A stretch of 8,922 nt of DNA from Bacillus clarus (GCF_000746925.1 NZ_JMQC01000004.1:1-8922), one strand, 5' to 3'; numbered from the stretch's first letter, positions 1-6,186 are shown. Numbers and translations are program-made. Notes: generated by a model not told the origin, from the sequence alone.

Positions 1-2
1 AT

Positions 3-407
3 GAATCAGGCTATAATGTTTTTAATGAGAAAGCTCTTGAGCAAATGAAGATGGTTAAACAATTACATAGAGAGCAAAATTACTCAATAAAACAAATTGA
101 ACATTATTTTGCTACAGGTGGGGAAAGTATAAAACCTGTACCTAGTAAAGAAATTGGAGAAATTTTAGCTGAAGAATTAAAATCATTAAAAAATGAAGTT
201 AGTAGATTTAGAGAATATAGTGAGAAACAAGAGGAATTTAATAAATTGTTAATTGAACAACTTCAAAAACAACAAGATTATATTGATAATAAGTTAGAGA
301 AACGTGATCAGAAGTTACTTGAAACAATTAGAGAAGTACAAGAAACAAAATTATTAACGGCAGCTACAAAACCAAAAGGTTTTTTTGCGAAATTATTTAG
401 AAAATGA
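3..407 (+). CDS. C-terminal part of MerR-like HTH / DUF3967 plasmid protein (continues from 8779-8922)
   Basis: The frame is open from base 3, with no RBS or credible start, so this is the rest of a gene and not one starting at the internal ATG codons near 45. It encodes 134 residues beginning ESGYNVFNEKALEQMKMVK. That is the end of a MerR-like DNA-binding domain. A helix rich in K, Q and I (SIKQIEHYFATGG) follows, then about 65 residues of heptad-rich coiled coil (EELKSLKNEVSRFREY through KLLETIREVQETK) and a basic-aromatic tail, GFFAKLFRK. This layout matches DUF3967-type proteins of B. cereus-group plasmids (recalled, not searched). If joined to the window end through one added base, the whole protein is about 183 residues. 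Its role is unknown; DNA binding and self-association through the coiled coil are inferred, which would suit a maintenance or regulatory protein. Confidence 0.8.
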   Translation, partial: ESGYNVFNEKALEQMKMVKQLHREQNYSIKQIEHYFATGGESIKPVPSKEIGEILAEELKSLKNEVSRFREYSEKQEEFNKLLIEQLQKQQDYIDNKLEKRDQKLLETIREVQETKLLTAATKPKGFFAKLFRK

Positions 408-461
408 TTTTTTGAGATTGGGTAAAGAAATTATTATTAAAGATTTAGGGAGATAATTAGT

Positions 462-665
462 ATGAATAAAAAGGTGAAAAAATTAAAATATCTTATGATT
501 ATATTAGCGTGTATTGCAATTTTCGGTACAATTTTACCTAATGTATTTGATCCGAATGAAACATTAGCAGGTAAAATTTCAATTGCGACTTTTGGTATAG
601 TAGGTACTTGTTTACTATTTTCTATAATGTATTATATTGTGAAAAAAGCTATTTTAAGAGGATAA
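462..665 (+). CDS. Small two-helix membrane protein, unknown function
   Basis: This ORF encodes 67 residues and starts at an ATG with an AGGGAG ribosome binding site at 447-452. The N-terminus is basic (MNKKVKKLKY). A first membrane segment spans about residues 9-27, a short polar loop contains DPNETLAGK, a second membrane segment spans about 38-59, and the tail is basic (KKAILRG). By the positive-inside rule both ends would lie in the cytoplasm. It sits 54 bases after the DUF3967-type gene on the same strand and could be co-transcribed with it. I do not recognise a family. The clean RBS and coherent topology argue for a real gene. Confidence 0.65.
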   Translation: MNKKVKKLKYLMIILACIAIFGTILPNVFDPNETLAGKISIATFGIVGTCLLFSIMYYIVKKAILRG

Positions 666-699
666 GTTGTTACATTCCTAATGAAAAGGTAGAGGATAT

Positions 700-978
700 A
701 TGTTTTTAAAAGCTTCGTATTCTGATTTTATTAGTTTTATTATTCTTATTACAGTTATTTTAGCTCTGTGGAGATTAAAGGTATGGTCTAATAAAAAATA
801 TAATGTCCCTAAAGTATTTCAATGGTTTCCTAAAAAATGGGGGAAAAGAAAAATTTCAGAACAGTTTTTCCAATCAAAACTTGATGTTGAAGGTAAAGGG
901 ACTTGGATTATTTATTATGCTGTAGATTTATATGTTGTAACTATCCCATTACAAGTAAAAAAATATAATACACTTTAA
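700..978 (+). CDS. Small membrane-anchored protein, unknown function
   Basis: This ORF encodes 92 residues. The ATG is preceded by purine-rich AAAAGG (684-689) and AGAGG (691-695), which can serve as the RBS. An N-terminal membrane segment (about residues 8-25, ISFIILITVILALW) leads into a basic stretch (KVWSNKKYNV, FPKKWGKRK), which puts the C-terminal part in the cytoplasm. A second hydrophobic stretch lies near residues 68-86 (GTWIIYYAVDLYVVTIPL). It follows the 67-residue membrane protein after 34 bases on the same strand, and a strong terminator lies about 80 bases downstream, so the two are probably the distal genes of one operon. I do not recognise a family. Confidence 0.55.
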   Translation: MFLKASYSDFISFIILITVILALWRLKVWSNKKYNVPKVFQWFPKKWGKRKISEQFFQSKLDVEGKGTWIIYYAVDLYVVTIPLQVKKYNTL

Positions 979-1055
979 TGTTCTGTTTTGTATTGAGAAG
1001 TTTTAAAATACGGTAAGTGAAATTATAGGTATAATTTTATGTAAATATTAAAGTT

Positions 1056-1088
1056 AAAAAGCTAATTTTCTATGAAAATTAGCTTTTT
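1056..1088. terminator. Intrinsic terminator, symmetrical
   Basis: A perfect 15-bp stem (AAAAAGCTAATTTTC at 1056-1070 with its complement at 1074-1088) closes a TAT loop and ends in a T-run. Because the stem carries A on one side and T on the other, it can work in both directions. It could end the operon of small membrane proteins from the left and any minus-strand transcript of the GC-rich island from the right. Confidence 0.8.
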
Positions 1089-1113
1089 ATTTATTGTTAG
1101 CAATAAATAAAAA
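1084..1113. repeat. Second AT-rich hairpin overlapping the terminator
   Basis: Bases 1084-1096 (TTTTTATTTATTG) pair perfectly with 1101-1113 around a TTAG loop. The left arm reuses the T-run of the terminator stem at 1056-1088, so the two hairpins share five bases and cannot both be fully formed. It lies just before the GC-rich island and may mark the island's boundary. Confidence 0.5.
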
Positions 1114-1130
1114 ATGTATTTAAAAGGAAT

Positions 1131-1410
1131 TGTAGTTGCCGTGCATGTGGAATCGCTGAGTCCTGGCGTTTATGCCGCGAAAGTTCCTTGACGATGAGGG
1201 GAACCCTCATGCAAACTCGCCAGGGGTGGCCCCAGAAGGGCGATTTTTGCCCGCTGGGGTTAGCTTTGGGAGTTTGAGGGTTCGGAGGCTCGTGGTCAAG
1301 GGAAGCGTGGAATAAAAAGCGAGGACGGACCCCAGGACAGGGCAAAAACCAATGTCTTCGCCAAAATTCGTGGTTCTACTGTTAGAAAAAGGCGAATAAG
1401 AATATAGCAT
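1131..1410. ncRNA. GC-rich, highly folded island: candidate structured RNA or DNA recognition region
   Basis: This stretch is clearly richer in G and C than the AT-rich DNA around it and contains many self-complementary segments. Direct pairings are CCTGGCG 1162-1168 with 1218-1224; CCTTGAC 1186-1192 with 1295-1301; ATGAGGG 1194-1200 with 1204-1210 around GAA; AAACTC 1213-1218 with 1270-1275; CCCCAG-AA-GGGC 1230-1241 with GCCC-G-CTGGGG 1249-1259; and TTCGCC 1357-1362 with 1391-1396 around an inner TTCTA/TAGAA hairpin. GTCCTGG 1160-1166 can instead pair with 1332-1338, so alternative folds exist. Both strands have overlapping open frames, but none has an RBS or protein-like composition. I cannot tell from one sequence whether the active form is RNA or DNA (for example a transfer or replication site), and I recognise no named RNA family. 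Confidence 0.45.
1401..1409 (-). promoter_or_regulatory. Possible extended -10 promoter reading into the GC-rich island
   Basis: On the minus strand bases 1409-1401 read TGCTATATT, an extended -10 (TGn plus TATATT). No good -35 is seen at 17 bp. A transcript from here would begin near 1394, cross the GC-rich island and meet the symmetrical terminator at 1056-1088, giving an RNA of roughly 310-340 nt. This is the better of the two directions for a transcript, but the promoter evidence is weak. Confidence 0.3.
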
Positions 1411-1417
1411 ACATACA

Positions 1418-1460
1418 ATAAGGGAATGCAGTACAGATCAGTTTAGAAGCATTCCCTTGT
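1418..1460. repeat. Inverted repeat beside the GC-rich island
   Basis: AAGGGAATGC at 1420-1429 is perfectly complementary to 1449-1458, and the arms extend to 12 bp with one wobble. The loop is 19 bases. There is no proper T-run after it, so it is a poor terminator. It lies immediately upstream of the possible minus-strand promoter and could be an operator or the outer part of the island. Confidence 0.45.
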
Positions 1461-1534
1461 TAGGATTATGTTATTATTTTGATTTCAAAAATTTAGAGGT
1501 GTTTAAGTAACTAAATGAATTGAGATAAGAAAAT

Positions 1535-1550
1535 AAAAAAGAGTAACTTT
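1535..1550. terminator. Left half of a terminator hairpin split by the insertion sequence
   Basis: Bases 1535-1550 (AAAAAAGAGTAACTTT) are the left arm of a hairpin whose right arm is 3006-3023. With the element and one copy of TTT removed, the arms form an 18-bp stem with a single mismatch (A1545 against C3013) and a TAAT loop. The element lies close to the loop. Confidence 0.7.
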
Positions 1551-1579
1551 TGAACTGCACCCCAATTGTTAGACACAGT
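1551..1579 (+). repeat. Left terminal inverted repeat of the IS element
   Basis: It aligns with the reverse complement of 2968-2996 with a few mismatches and small indels: TGAA-TG, ACCCC and GTTAGACAC are shared. These ends are the expected transposase binding and cleavage sites. Confidence 0.85.
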
Positions 1580-1603
1580 CTAACAATTGGAGGTGCAGTT
1601 TTT
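1553..1603 (+). promoter_or_regulatory. Hairpin at the IS left end that hides the transposase RBS
   Basis: Bases 1553-1574 pair with 1578-1600 around an ACA loop, giving 22 base pairs broken only by one bulged A at 1591. The ribosome binding site of orfA (GGAGG, 1589-1593) lies inside the 3' arm, and a run of five Ts (1599-1603) follows. RNA entering from outside the element would contain the whole hairpin and should either stop there or have a masked RBS. A transcript starting inside the left end would lack the 5' arm. This resembles the known protection of IS transposase genes from read-through transcription; the function here is inferred. Confidence 0.7.
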
Positions 1604-1605
1604 CT

Positions 1606-2124
1606 ATGGCTAAATTTACAGCTGATGAAAAAATACAAATCGTTCTACGTTATTTGAACGGAAATGAAAGTTATCGAGAAATGGGTAGATCGCTCGGTAT
1701 AAGTGACACAATCATTTTGAATTGGGTAAACCAATATAAACAGAATGGTCTGGAAGCTTTTCTAAAACGATGTACAAATTACACACAACAATTTAAACTA
1801 GACGTACTAAACTTTATGATTGAAAACGGTATGTCCTTATTTGAGACGGCAGCTATCTTTAATATTCCTGCCCCTTCAACGATTTCTGTTTGGAAAAAAC
1901 AGCTCGAAACACAAGGAATTGATGCCCTTCAATCTAAGAAAAAGGGGCGTCCATCCATGAAAAAAGATTCAAATAAACAATTAAAACAACCTTTAGCTGA
2001 AGGGTCAGTCGAAGCACTTGAAGCACGCATTAAACAGCTTGAGATGGAAAATGAGTACTTAAAAAAGTTAAATGCCTTAGTTCAAAACAAGGAAAAATCA
2101 CAAAACAAGACAAAGCGCAAGTAG
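1606..2124 (+). CDS. orfA: IS3-family transposase OrfA (DNA-binding subunit)
   Basis: OrfA encodes 172 residues and starts at an ATG 12 bases after GGAGG. It contains two helix-turn-helix units: residues 4-52 (FTADEKIQIVLRYLNG, YREMGRSLGIS) and residues 59-107 (YTQQFKLDVLNF, LFETAAIFNIP). A basic linker (KKKGRPSMKK) follows, then a leucine-zipper-like coiled coil near residues 136-160 (ALEARIKQLEMENEYLKK). OrfA proteins of this family bind the element's ends and, when made alone, usually limit transposition. At the slippery heptamer (2061-2067) some ribosomes should slip by -1 into orfB and make the full transposase. Confidence 0.92.
   Translation: MAKFTADEKIQIVLRYLNGNESYREMGRSLGISDTIILNWVNQYKQNGLEAFLKRCTNYTQQFKLDVLNFMIENGMSLFETAAIFNIPAPSTISVWKKQLETQGIDALQSKKKGRPSMKKDSNKQLKQPLAEGSVEALEARIKQLEMENEYLKKLNALVQNKEKSQNKTKRK
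2061..2067 (+). other. A-AAA-AAG programmed -1 frameshift site
   Basis: The orfA frame reads TTA AAA AAG here, so the heptamer A AAA AAG is correctly phased (X XXY YYZ). OrfB lies in the -1 frame and is open from 2055. Slippage gives a fused OrfAB of about 451 residues: 154 from OrfA, then about 297 from the orfB frame starting VKCLSSKQGK. The same heptamer is established for IS150. Confidence 0.85.
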
Positions 2125-2960
2125 TCTATGAATTAAGGCATAAATATTCGGTGAAGGCACTCGTGGAGCTAGCTACTATTCCTCGAAGCACGTATTATGA
2201 TTTAGTAAAGAAAATGAATCGTCCAGATGTAGATGCCGATTTGAAAGCTGAGATTAAAGCGATTTATGAGGAAAATGAAGGTCGTTATGGTTACCGTCGC
2301 ATTCGTGATGAATTAACGAATCGTGGCCAGAAAGTGAACCACAAGAAGGTTCAGCGTATTATGAAAGAGCTTGGGTTAAAGTGTGTTGTGCGTATGAAGA
2401 AATATAAATCCTATAAAGGAAAAGTCGGTAGAATTGCACCGAATATTTTAGAGCGTAATTTTCATACAGATGCACCGAATCAAAAGTGGGTAACAGACAT
2501 CACAGAGTTTAAATTGTTTGGAGAAAAACTGTATGTATCACCTGTATTAGATTTGTATAATGGTGAAATTATTACCTATACAATTGGTTCTAGACCGACG
2601 TATTCGCTTGTTTCAGACATGTTAGAGAAAGCATTGGAACGTTTACCTGAAACCCACCAGCTACTGATGCATTCGGATCAAGGATGGCATTATCAAATGA
2701 GACAGTACGTCCGTACTCTTGAATCAAGAGCTATCGTCCAGAGTATGTCTCGAAAAGGCAACTGTTACGACAACGCAGTAATAGAAAATTTCTTTGGGAT
2801 TATGAAGTCGGAGTTCCTCTACATAAAAGAATTTGAAAATGTAGAGCACTTTAAAATAGAATTAGAAAAATATATAGATTATTATAATACGAAACGGATT
2901 AAGGCAAAATTAAAAATGAGCCCGGTACAATACCGGACTCACTTTTATCAAGCTGCCTAA
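2067..2960 (+). CDS. orfB: IS3-family transposase OrfB (DDE catalytic part), read as OrfAB fusion
   Basis: The frame runs from the slippery site to TAA at 2960. A GTG at 2151 could serve as a separate start but has no RBS, so frameshifting is the likelier route. Numbered from that GTG, the product has an HTH_21-like region (about 25-85, GRYGYRRIRDEL) and an rve integrase core with Asp116 (KWVTDITEF), Asp176 (MHSDQGWHY) and Glu212 (NCYDNAVIENFFG). Thirty-five residues separate Asp176 and Glu212, the D(35)E spacing typical of IS3. The C-terminus has the usual YIDYYNTKRI and MSPVQYR motifs. All catalytic residues are present and the gene is uninterrupted. It would cut and join the ends at 1551 and 2996. 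Confidence 0.92.
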   Translation, partial: VKCLSSKQGKITKQDKAQVVYELRHKYSVKALVELATIPRSTYYDLVKKMNRPDVDADLKAEIKAIYEENEGRYGYRRIRDELTNRGQKVNHKKVQRIMKELGLKCVVRMKKYKSYKGKVGRIAPNILERNFHTDAPNQKWVTDITEFKLFGEKLYVSPVLDLYNGEIITYTIGSRPTYSLVSDMLEKALERLPETHQLLMHSDQGWHYQMRQYVRTLESRAIVQSMSRKGNCYDNAVIENFFGIMKSEFLYIKEFENVEHFKIELEKYIDYYNTKRIKAKLKMSPVQYRTHFYQAA

Positions 2961-2967
2961 TGAAATA

Positions 2968-2996
2968 ACCGTGTCTAACTTTTAGGGGTCACTTCA
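2968..2996 (-). repeat. Right terminal inverted repeat of the IS element
   Basis: Read on the minus strand it begins TGAAGTGACCCCT and contains GTTAGACAC, matching the left end at 1551-1579 with a few differences. It starts 7 bases after the orfB stop codon. Confidence 0.85.
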
Positions 2997-3023
2997 TTTT
3001 TTAATAAAAAGTCACTCTTTTTT
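2997..3023 (-). terminator. Right half of the terminator hairpin interrupted by the IS
   Basis: Bases 3006-3023 (AAAAAGTCACTCTTTTTT) are complementary to 1535-1550 plus the Ts at 3000-3001. Before insertion this was a bidirectional intrinsic terminator about 25 bases beyond the stop codon of the 753-residue minus-strand gene. With the arms now 1.4 kb apart it can no longer form locally, so that gene may read through into the IS on the antisense strand. Confidence 0.65.
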
Positions 3024-3047
3024 ATTTATTACTAATGTTTTAGTTTA

Positions 3048-5309
3048 TTATGCTTTTGGTTTGAAAACTACCCAATGTGGATTTGGATTATCTTTATTTA
3101 TATCTCCAGTTTCAGGATATCTATTTGCACCATATTCTGAATATCCTGTTTTAGCTCTATTTATTTCTGCTGCATCATGTTCTTCTTTCCATTGGACAGG
3201 TGAATCGAATTTATTGCAAACTGTAATATACGAATAAACGGTTTGACCATCTGCACAAGCTGTCATAATTCCTTTTGTTTTATTAGCCCACAGTTGTGCA
3301 AAGCTGATACCTCCAATGTTTGTTCCTGTATTACAAGCATAAGAATCTGCTATGTTGCCTGGTGCAAAGGCGTCTGTTTGTAAACGTGCAATATCTTCTT
3401 TATGGAAATGATCAGTATATTTTATACCGTTATCAGGTGAATACTTAGGTCCAAAATCAAGATATCCTGTATGACCATGACCAAACCATGAAAAATCTAT
3501 AATTTTATTTAAACGTTTTTTAGTACCATCAATAGATTGTGTATTAATATAATTAATTAATTGTCCTTTGTTTTCAACAAATACAATATTTGCTCCCCAT
3601 TTTTTTGCTGTATTCATAAAGTTAAAGACATCATCTTTGGAATATAAACTTCTTTCAATAACCCAAGTTACTTGAGCTGTATTATTATCATATTTTCGTT
3701 TAAGGTCTCGAATTTTTTTGATTGCTGCTTCAATAAAGTTATATTTCCAACGACCGTCTTCTGGACCTCCTTCTTTTGCTGATACTACAATGCATTCATA
3801 TAGATTTAAGTCTTTTGCTGGTATTTTATAACCTTCATCTCTTCCTGATTTAATGTCTTTATCAATTCCAATAGAGCCATTTCCACTTCCGATTGAATAT
3901 TCTTTAATTTGATCGAACGCCCAGTTTTTTGGTAGTGGAAACCCTAGATTTCCGCTGAAACCGGTAGACATACCAGAAACGAAGCTATATGCTGCATAAC
4001 CTTTTTCTGATACTTGAATGCAAACATTTCGTGAGCCATATACTCCAACTTGATAATGATATTTTAATACTTTCATTTGTTCGTTAATAGCTTTAAAATA
4101 TGGTAAAATTTTATTTTGAATATCTGCATCTGTTGCATCAAAATCTACTGCGAAATATATAGTTTTTTGATACGGAAAACCATGACCTAGAGCTGCTTGA
4201 ACAGCATCATCCGCATCTTTTGTACCTTGATTACTATTAAAATAGTCTTTATCTCCTCCATTTGTTTGATAAATTGGGAAGATGCTTAGCCCTGATTTAA
4301 AAATGGTATGCATTTCTCCAGGTTGAATCTTTTTATTTTTAGCATTTGTTACATTAGCGTTTGTTAAATAGCGTCCAACTGTTTCATAACCGGCTTGAAT
4401 TAATGTTTTAGCTCGTTCAGGTGTAATTTCTGTAATGCAATCACATGCTTTTCCTGAGCGTTCTGGATCCCCAGTACTTACTAATAATGAAGCCCATGTT
4501 TGAAAGTCCGAAATCCCATTTACATTTAGTAAAGTGAATTTTTGGAATTCCTTTAATTTAGATGTTACAGCAGATGAAAATTTACCATCAAAAGGTACAT
4601 CGTAACCATTGAAAATAAGGGCTGCTTGAAATAGGTATACAAAAGCTCCTGTAGAACCTTCTTTTAATTCTACTTTTCTAAGTAAATCTCTTGTTGTAGG
4701 ACCAAAGCTACCATTGGCAGTACCATCTTGTAATCCCTCTTCATATTGAATCGCGTAGATTAAAGCTTTTTGTACATCACGAGAAAAGTGACCATCACAA
4801 GGCATATAAAAGAAATCAGCACGTTTAATGTATTTTTGATTTAACCATTGTTGAATACTTCGAATTTTTGAACTTCCATTATTAACCAATACATATGCAT
4901 CCATTGTAAGTAGTGCTTTAAATAATTTTGGAGTAACTGTACCGTCTGCTGTACAACCTAAATCCTTTTGTACTAAAGAAATAGCAGCTTTTGTTTCATT
5001 TCCATATGTTCCTGAAATGCCACCGGGCCCGTAGCCTTTACAATATAAGGCTGATTGAATAATTCTTACAATATTTTGATTTGTATTAGATGTTGTACTA
5101 ATTGGACATTTTTTTGCAATTTCTTGCAATGTAGTAGGTCCACAGGTTGTAGATGTATTTGTGATTCCAAGTTCTAACTGTAAAGCTTGTGTTAATGCAC
5201 CCATTGTTGGCCATCCTGTTTTCCCATTTTCCTCAATTGCAGTATAACCGGTTTTACCTTTATAAGTGATGTTTACCCATTGTTGGGCTTTTAAAACCAT
5301 TTGATCCAT
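3048..5309 (-). CDS. Multidomain cell-wall-directed protein: PG-binding-like repeats, DUF1906 glycoside-hydrolase-like domain, clan CD peptidase-like C-terminus
   Basis: The ORF encodes 753 residues and starts at an ATG 8 bases after a strong AAAAGGAG (5318-5325). There is no signal peptide or membrane segment. Residues 1-280 hold about four peptidoglycan-binding-like units, each with a helix followed by a DG/FG-x-T-x-x-x-L type turn (GWPTMGALTQALQ, GTYGNETKAAI, GHFSRDVQKALIYAI, DGKFSSAVTSKLKEFQ). Residues 286-497 match DUF1906, the Rv2525c-like glycoside-hydrolase-like barrel (AGYETVGRYLTN, TIYFAVDFDATDADI with Asp389 and Asp391, YQVGVYGS, IGIDKDI). Residues 500-753 form an alpha/beta domain with DFSWFGHGHTG (His611-Gly612) and IADSYACNTG (Ala658-Cys659), the His-Gly and Ala-Cys pattern of clan CD cysteine peptidases. 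The first two parts are recognised with fair confidence; peptidase activity is a hypothesis. A secreted, lysis-released or spore-associated wall-active protein fits. Confidence 0.85.
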   Translation of the reverse strand: MDQMVLKAQQWVNITYKGKTGYTAIEENGKTGWPTMGALTQALQLELGITNTSTTCGPTTLQEIAKKCPISTTSNTNQNIVRIIQSALYCKGYGPGGISGTYGNETKAAISLVQKDLGCTADGTVTPKLFKALLTMDAYVLVNNGSSKIRSIQQWLNQKYIKRADFFYMPCDGHFSRDVQKALIYAIQYEEGLQDGTANGSFGPTTRDLLRKVELKEGSTGAFVYLFQAALIFNGYDVPFDGKFSSAVTSKLKEFQKFTLLNVNGISDFQTWASLLVSTGDPERSGKACDCITEITPERAKTLIQAGYETVGRYLTNANVTNAKNKKIQPGEMHTIFKSGLSIFPIYQTNGGDKDYFNSNQGTKDADDAVQAALGHGFPYQKTIYFAVDFDATDADIQNKILPYFKAINEQMKVLKYHYQVGVYGSRNVCIQVSEKGYAAYSFVSGMSTGFSGNLGFPLPKNWAFDQIKEYSIGSGNGSIGIDKDIKSGRDEGYKIPAKDLNLYECIVVSAKEGGPEDGRWKYNFIEAAIKKIRDLKRKYDNNTAQVTWVIERSLYSKDDVFNFMNTAKKWGANIVFVENKGQLINYINTQSIDGTKKRLNKIIDFSWFGHGHTGYLDFGPKYSPDNGIKYTDHFHKEDIARLQTDAFAPGNIADSYACNTGTNIGGISFAQLWANKTKGIMTACADGQTVYSYITVCNKFDSPVQWKEEHDAAEINRAKTGYSEYGANRYPETGDINKDNPNPHWVVFKPKA

Positions 5310-5567
5310 GTTTATTACTCCTTTTTAATTTATTTTTATATAGTTTAAATATCTTTTAATCTATATATTCGAGAAGAAATTATGTTGTTCTTCTGGTAAT
5401 AATTTTACTGTTATTTTTGATATAAAAAGTCCCCTTTTTTCTCAGGATTTTGTCGATATGTTTATAAAATTAAGTTTTACATTATATGTTAATTACTTTT
5501 GTATTAATATATAATGTTTTTTAATGGTTCATTTGAAATATATGAGATGTTTAGAAGGAGAATATAT

Positions 5568-5876
5568 ATGAAAATATTACGGAGTAAATTTATTTGTGGT
5601 GCAATTGGAGCTAATATTATTTTTTGTTTAGCTTTACTTGTGTATGTTGTTTTTTATAATGAACTTATTTATCCTAATCAGAATTATGTAGATACGAGAC
5701 GTGATTGTGCGTATATATTTTATGCTTTTATCATTCCATTAGTTATCTCCACTGGATTTTCAATTATTGCTTTATATAAAGAGAAAACTCAAAAAAAAAT
5801 ATTGGTTCCTAATTTATTCTTTTCTATAGAATTTTTAATATTTACTGGTGGTTGGTTTCTTTTTATTTCAGGCTGA
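5568..5876 (+). CDS. Small three-helix membrane protein, unknown function
   Basis: The ORF encodes 102 residues. I chose the ATG at 5568 because AGAAGGAG lies just upstream (5553-5560). An in-frame ATG at 5514 overlaps a TATAAT at 5510-5515 and lacks an RBS, so it is more likely part of the promoter. Three hydrophobic segments are visible, at about residues 10-30 (GAIGANIIFCLALLVYVVF), 47-68 (YIFYAFIIPLVISTGFSII) and 79-100 (LVPNLFFSIEFLIFTGGWF), with a basic YKEKTQKK loop between the second and third. It is transcribed away from the 753-residue wall-directed protein across a 258-bp AT-rich gap. An immunity or partner role for that protein is possible but only suggested by position. I do not recognise a family. 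Confidence 0.65.
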   Translation: MKILRSKFICGAIGANIIFCLALLVYVVFYNELIYPNQNYVDTRRDCAYIFYAFIIPLVISTGFSIIALYKEKTQKKILVPNLFFSIEFLIFTGGWFLFISG

Positions 5877-5878
5877 AT

Positions 5879-6046
5879 TTAATATATTTGGAGTAGATCG
5901 CTTATACGCAATTCTGTATTTATGCCAATAAGAAAGAGAATATAGTCTTTTTCTGAACAATGATGTTTCAGAGCCGACTTCATATCTTCGATCTGTTCTT
6001 TACTTCGGATGGATTGGACATCAATGAGATGTTGTTTTTTGTTCAT
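5879..6046 (-). pseudogene. Remnant of a tyrosine recombinase/integrase (N-terminal part only)
   Basis: A 55-codon frame starts at an ATG with AAAGAGGT upstream and reads MNKKQHLIDVQSIRSKEQIE..., then YILFLIGINTELRISDLLQIY and a stop. The GINTxLRxSDLL block is the start of the catalytic domain of phage-integrase-type tyrosine recombinases and includes the first catalytic Arg. Full proteins of this type are typically well over 150 residues and continue with the K, HxxR, H/W and Y motifs, all of which are absent. The frame ends three bases beyond the stop of the convergent membrane-protein gene, so a rearrangement bringing in that gene may have cut off the recombinase. Confidence 0.7.
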
Positions 6047-6072
6047 GGTTTTTGACCTCTTTACTTTCAGTG

Positions 6073-6182
6073 TTTTGAATGTATATTTTTCTGTTTAATT
6101 TTGAGGATTTCAGGGGTATCAGGATAAAGTCAATATTTTCGAGTTTTTGAATGTAAATAAATATTTAAAAGTTTACATTCAA
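6073..6182. repeat. Three TTGAATGTA repeats upstream of the recombinase remnant
   Basis: TTTTGAATGTA occurs at 6073-6083, TTGAATGTAAA at 6147-6157, and the same 11 bases inverted at 6172-6182. The last two form a perfect 11-bp inverted repeat separated by 14 bases. Their position just upstream of a tyrosine recombinase remnant suggests former recombinase-binding or operator sites. Confidence 0.5.
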
Positions 6183-6186
6183 TAAT

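Larger units (their letters stand above)
1551..2996 (+). mobile_element. IS3-family insertion sequence, IS150 group, intact (1446 bp)
   Basis: The element has imperfect inverted ends, TGAACTGCACCCC... at 1551-1579 and its counterpart at 2968-2996, both with outermost TG/CA and an inner GTTAGACAC block. It is flanked by TTT on both sides (1548-1550 and 2997-2999), consistent with a 3-bp target duplication. Inside are two overlapping frames, orfA and orfB, linked by an A-AAA-AAG slippery heptamer. Length, frame arrangement and duplication size all fit the IS150 group. No reading frame is broken and the DDE residues are present, so the element is probably active. It sits in the loop of a terminator hairpin. 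Confidence 0.93.

Noticed and set aside
45..407. Short independent gene starting at the ATG near 45
   Set aside because: No RBS, and the frame is open to the window start with sequence that continues the gene at 8779-8922.
1097..1410. Two overlapping minus-strand open frames (1097-1345 and 1207-1410) in the GC-rich island
   Set aside because: They overlap in different frames, lack ribosome binding sites, and have low-complexity Pro/Arg/Ser-rich composition expected from GC-rich stems. The folded-RNA or DNA-site explanation fits better.
2151..2960. OrfB as an independent gene from GTG at 2151
   Set aside because: There is no RBS, the frame is open back to 2055, and a correctly phased A-AAA-AAG slippery site supports an OrfAB fusion.
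5514..5567. Upstream in-frame ATG for the three-helix membrane protein
   Set aside because: It overlaps a TATAAT and has no RBS; the ATG at 5568 has AGAAGGAG at correct spacing.
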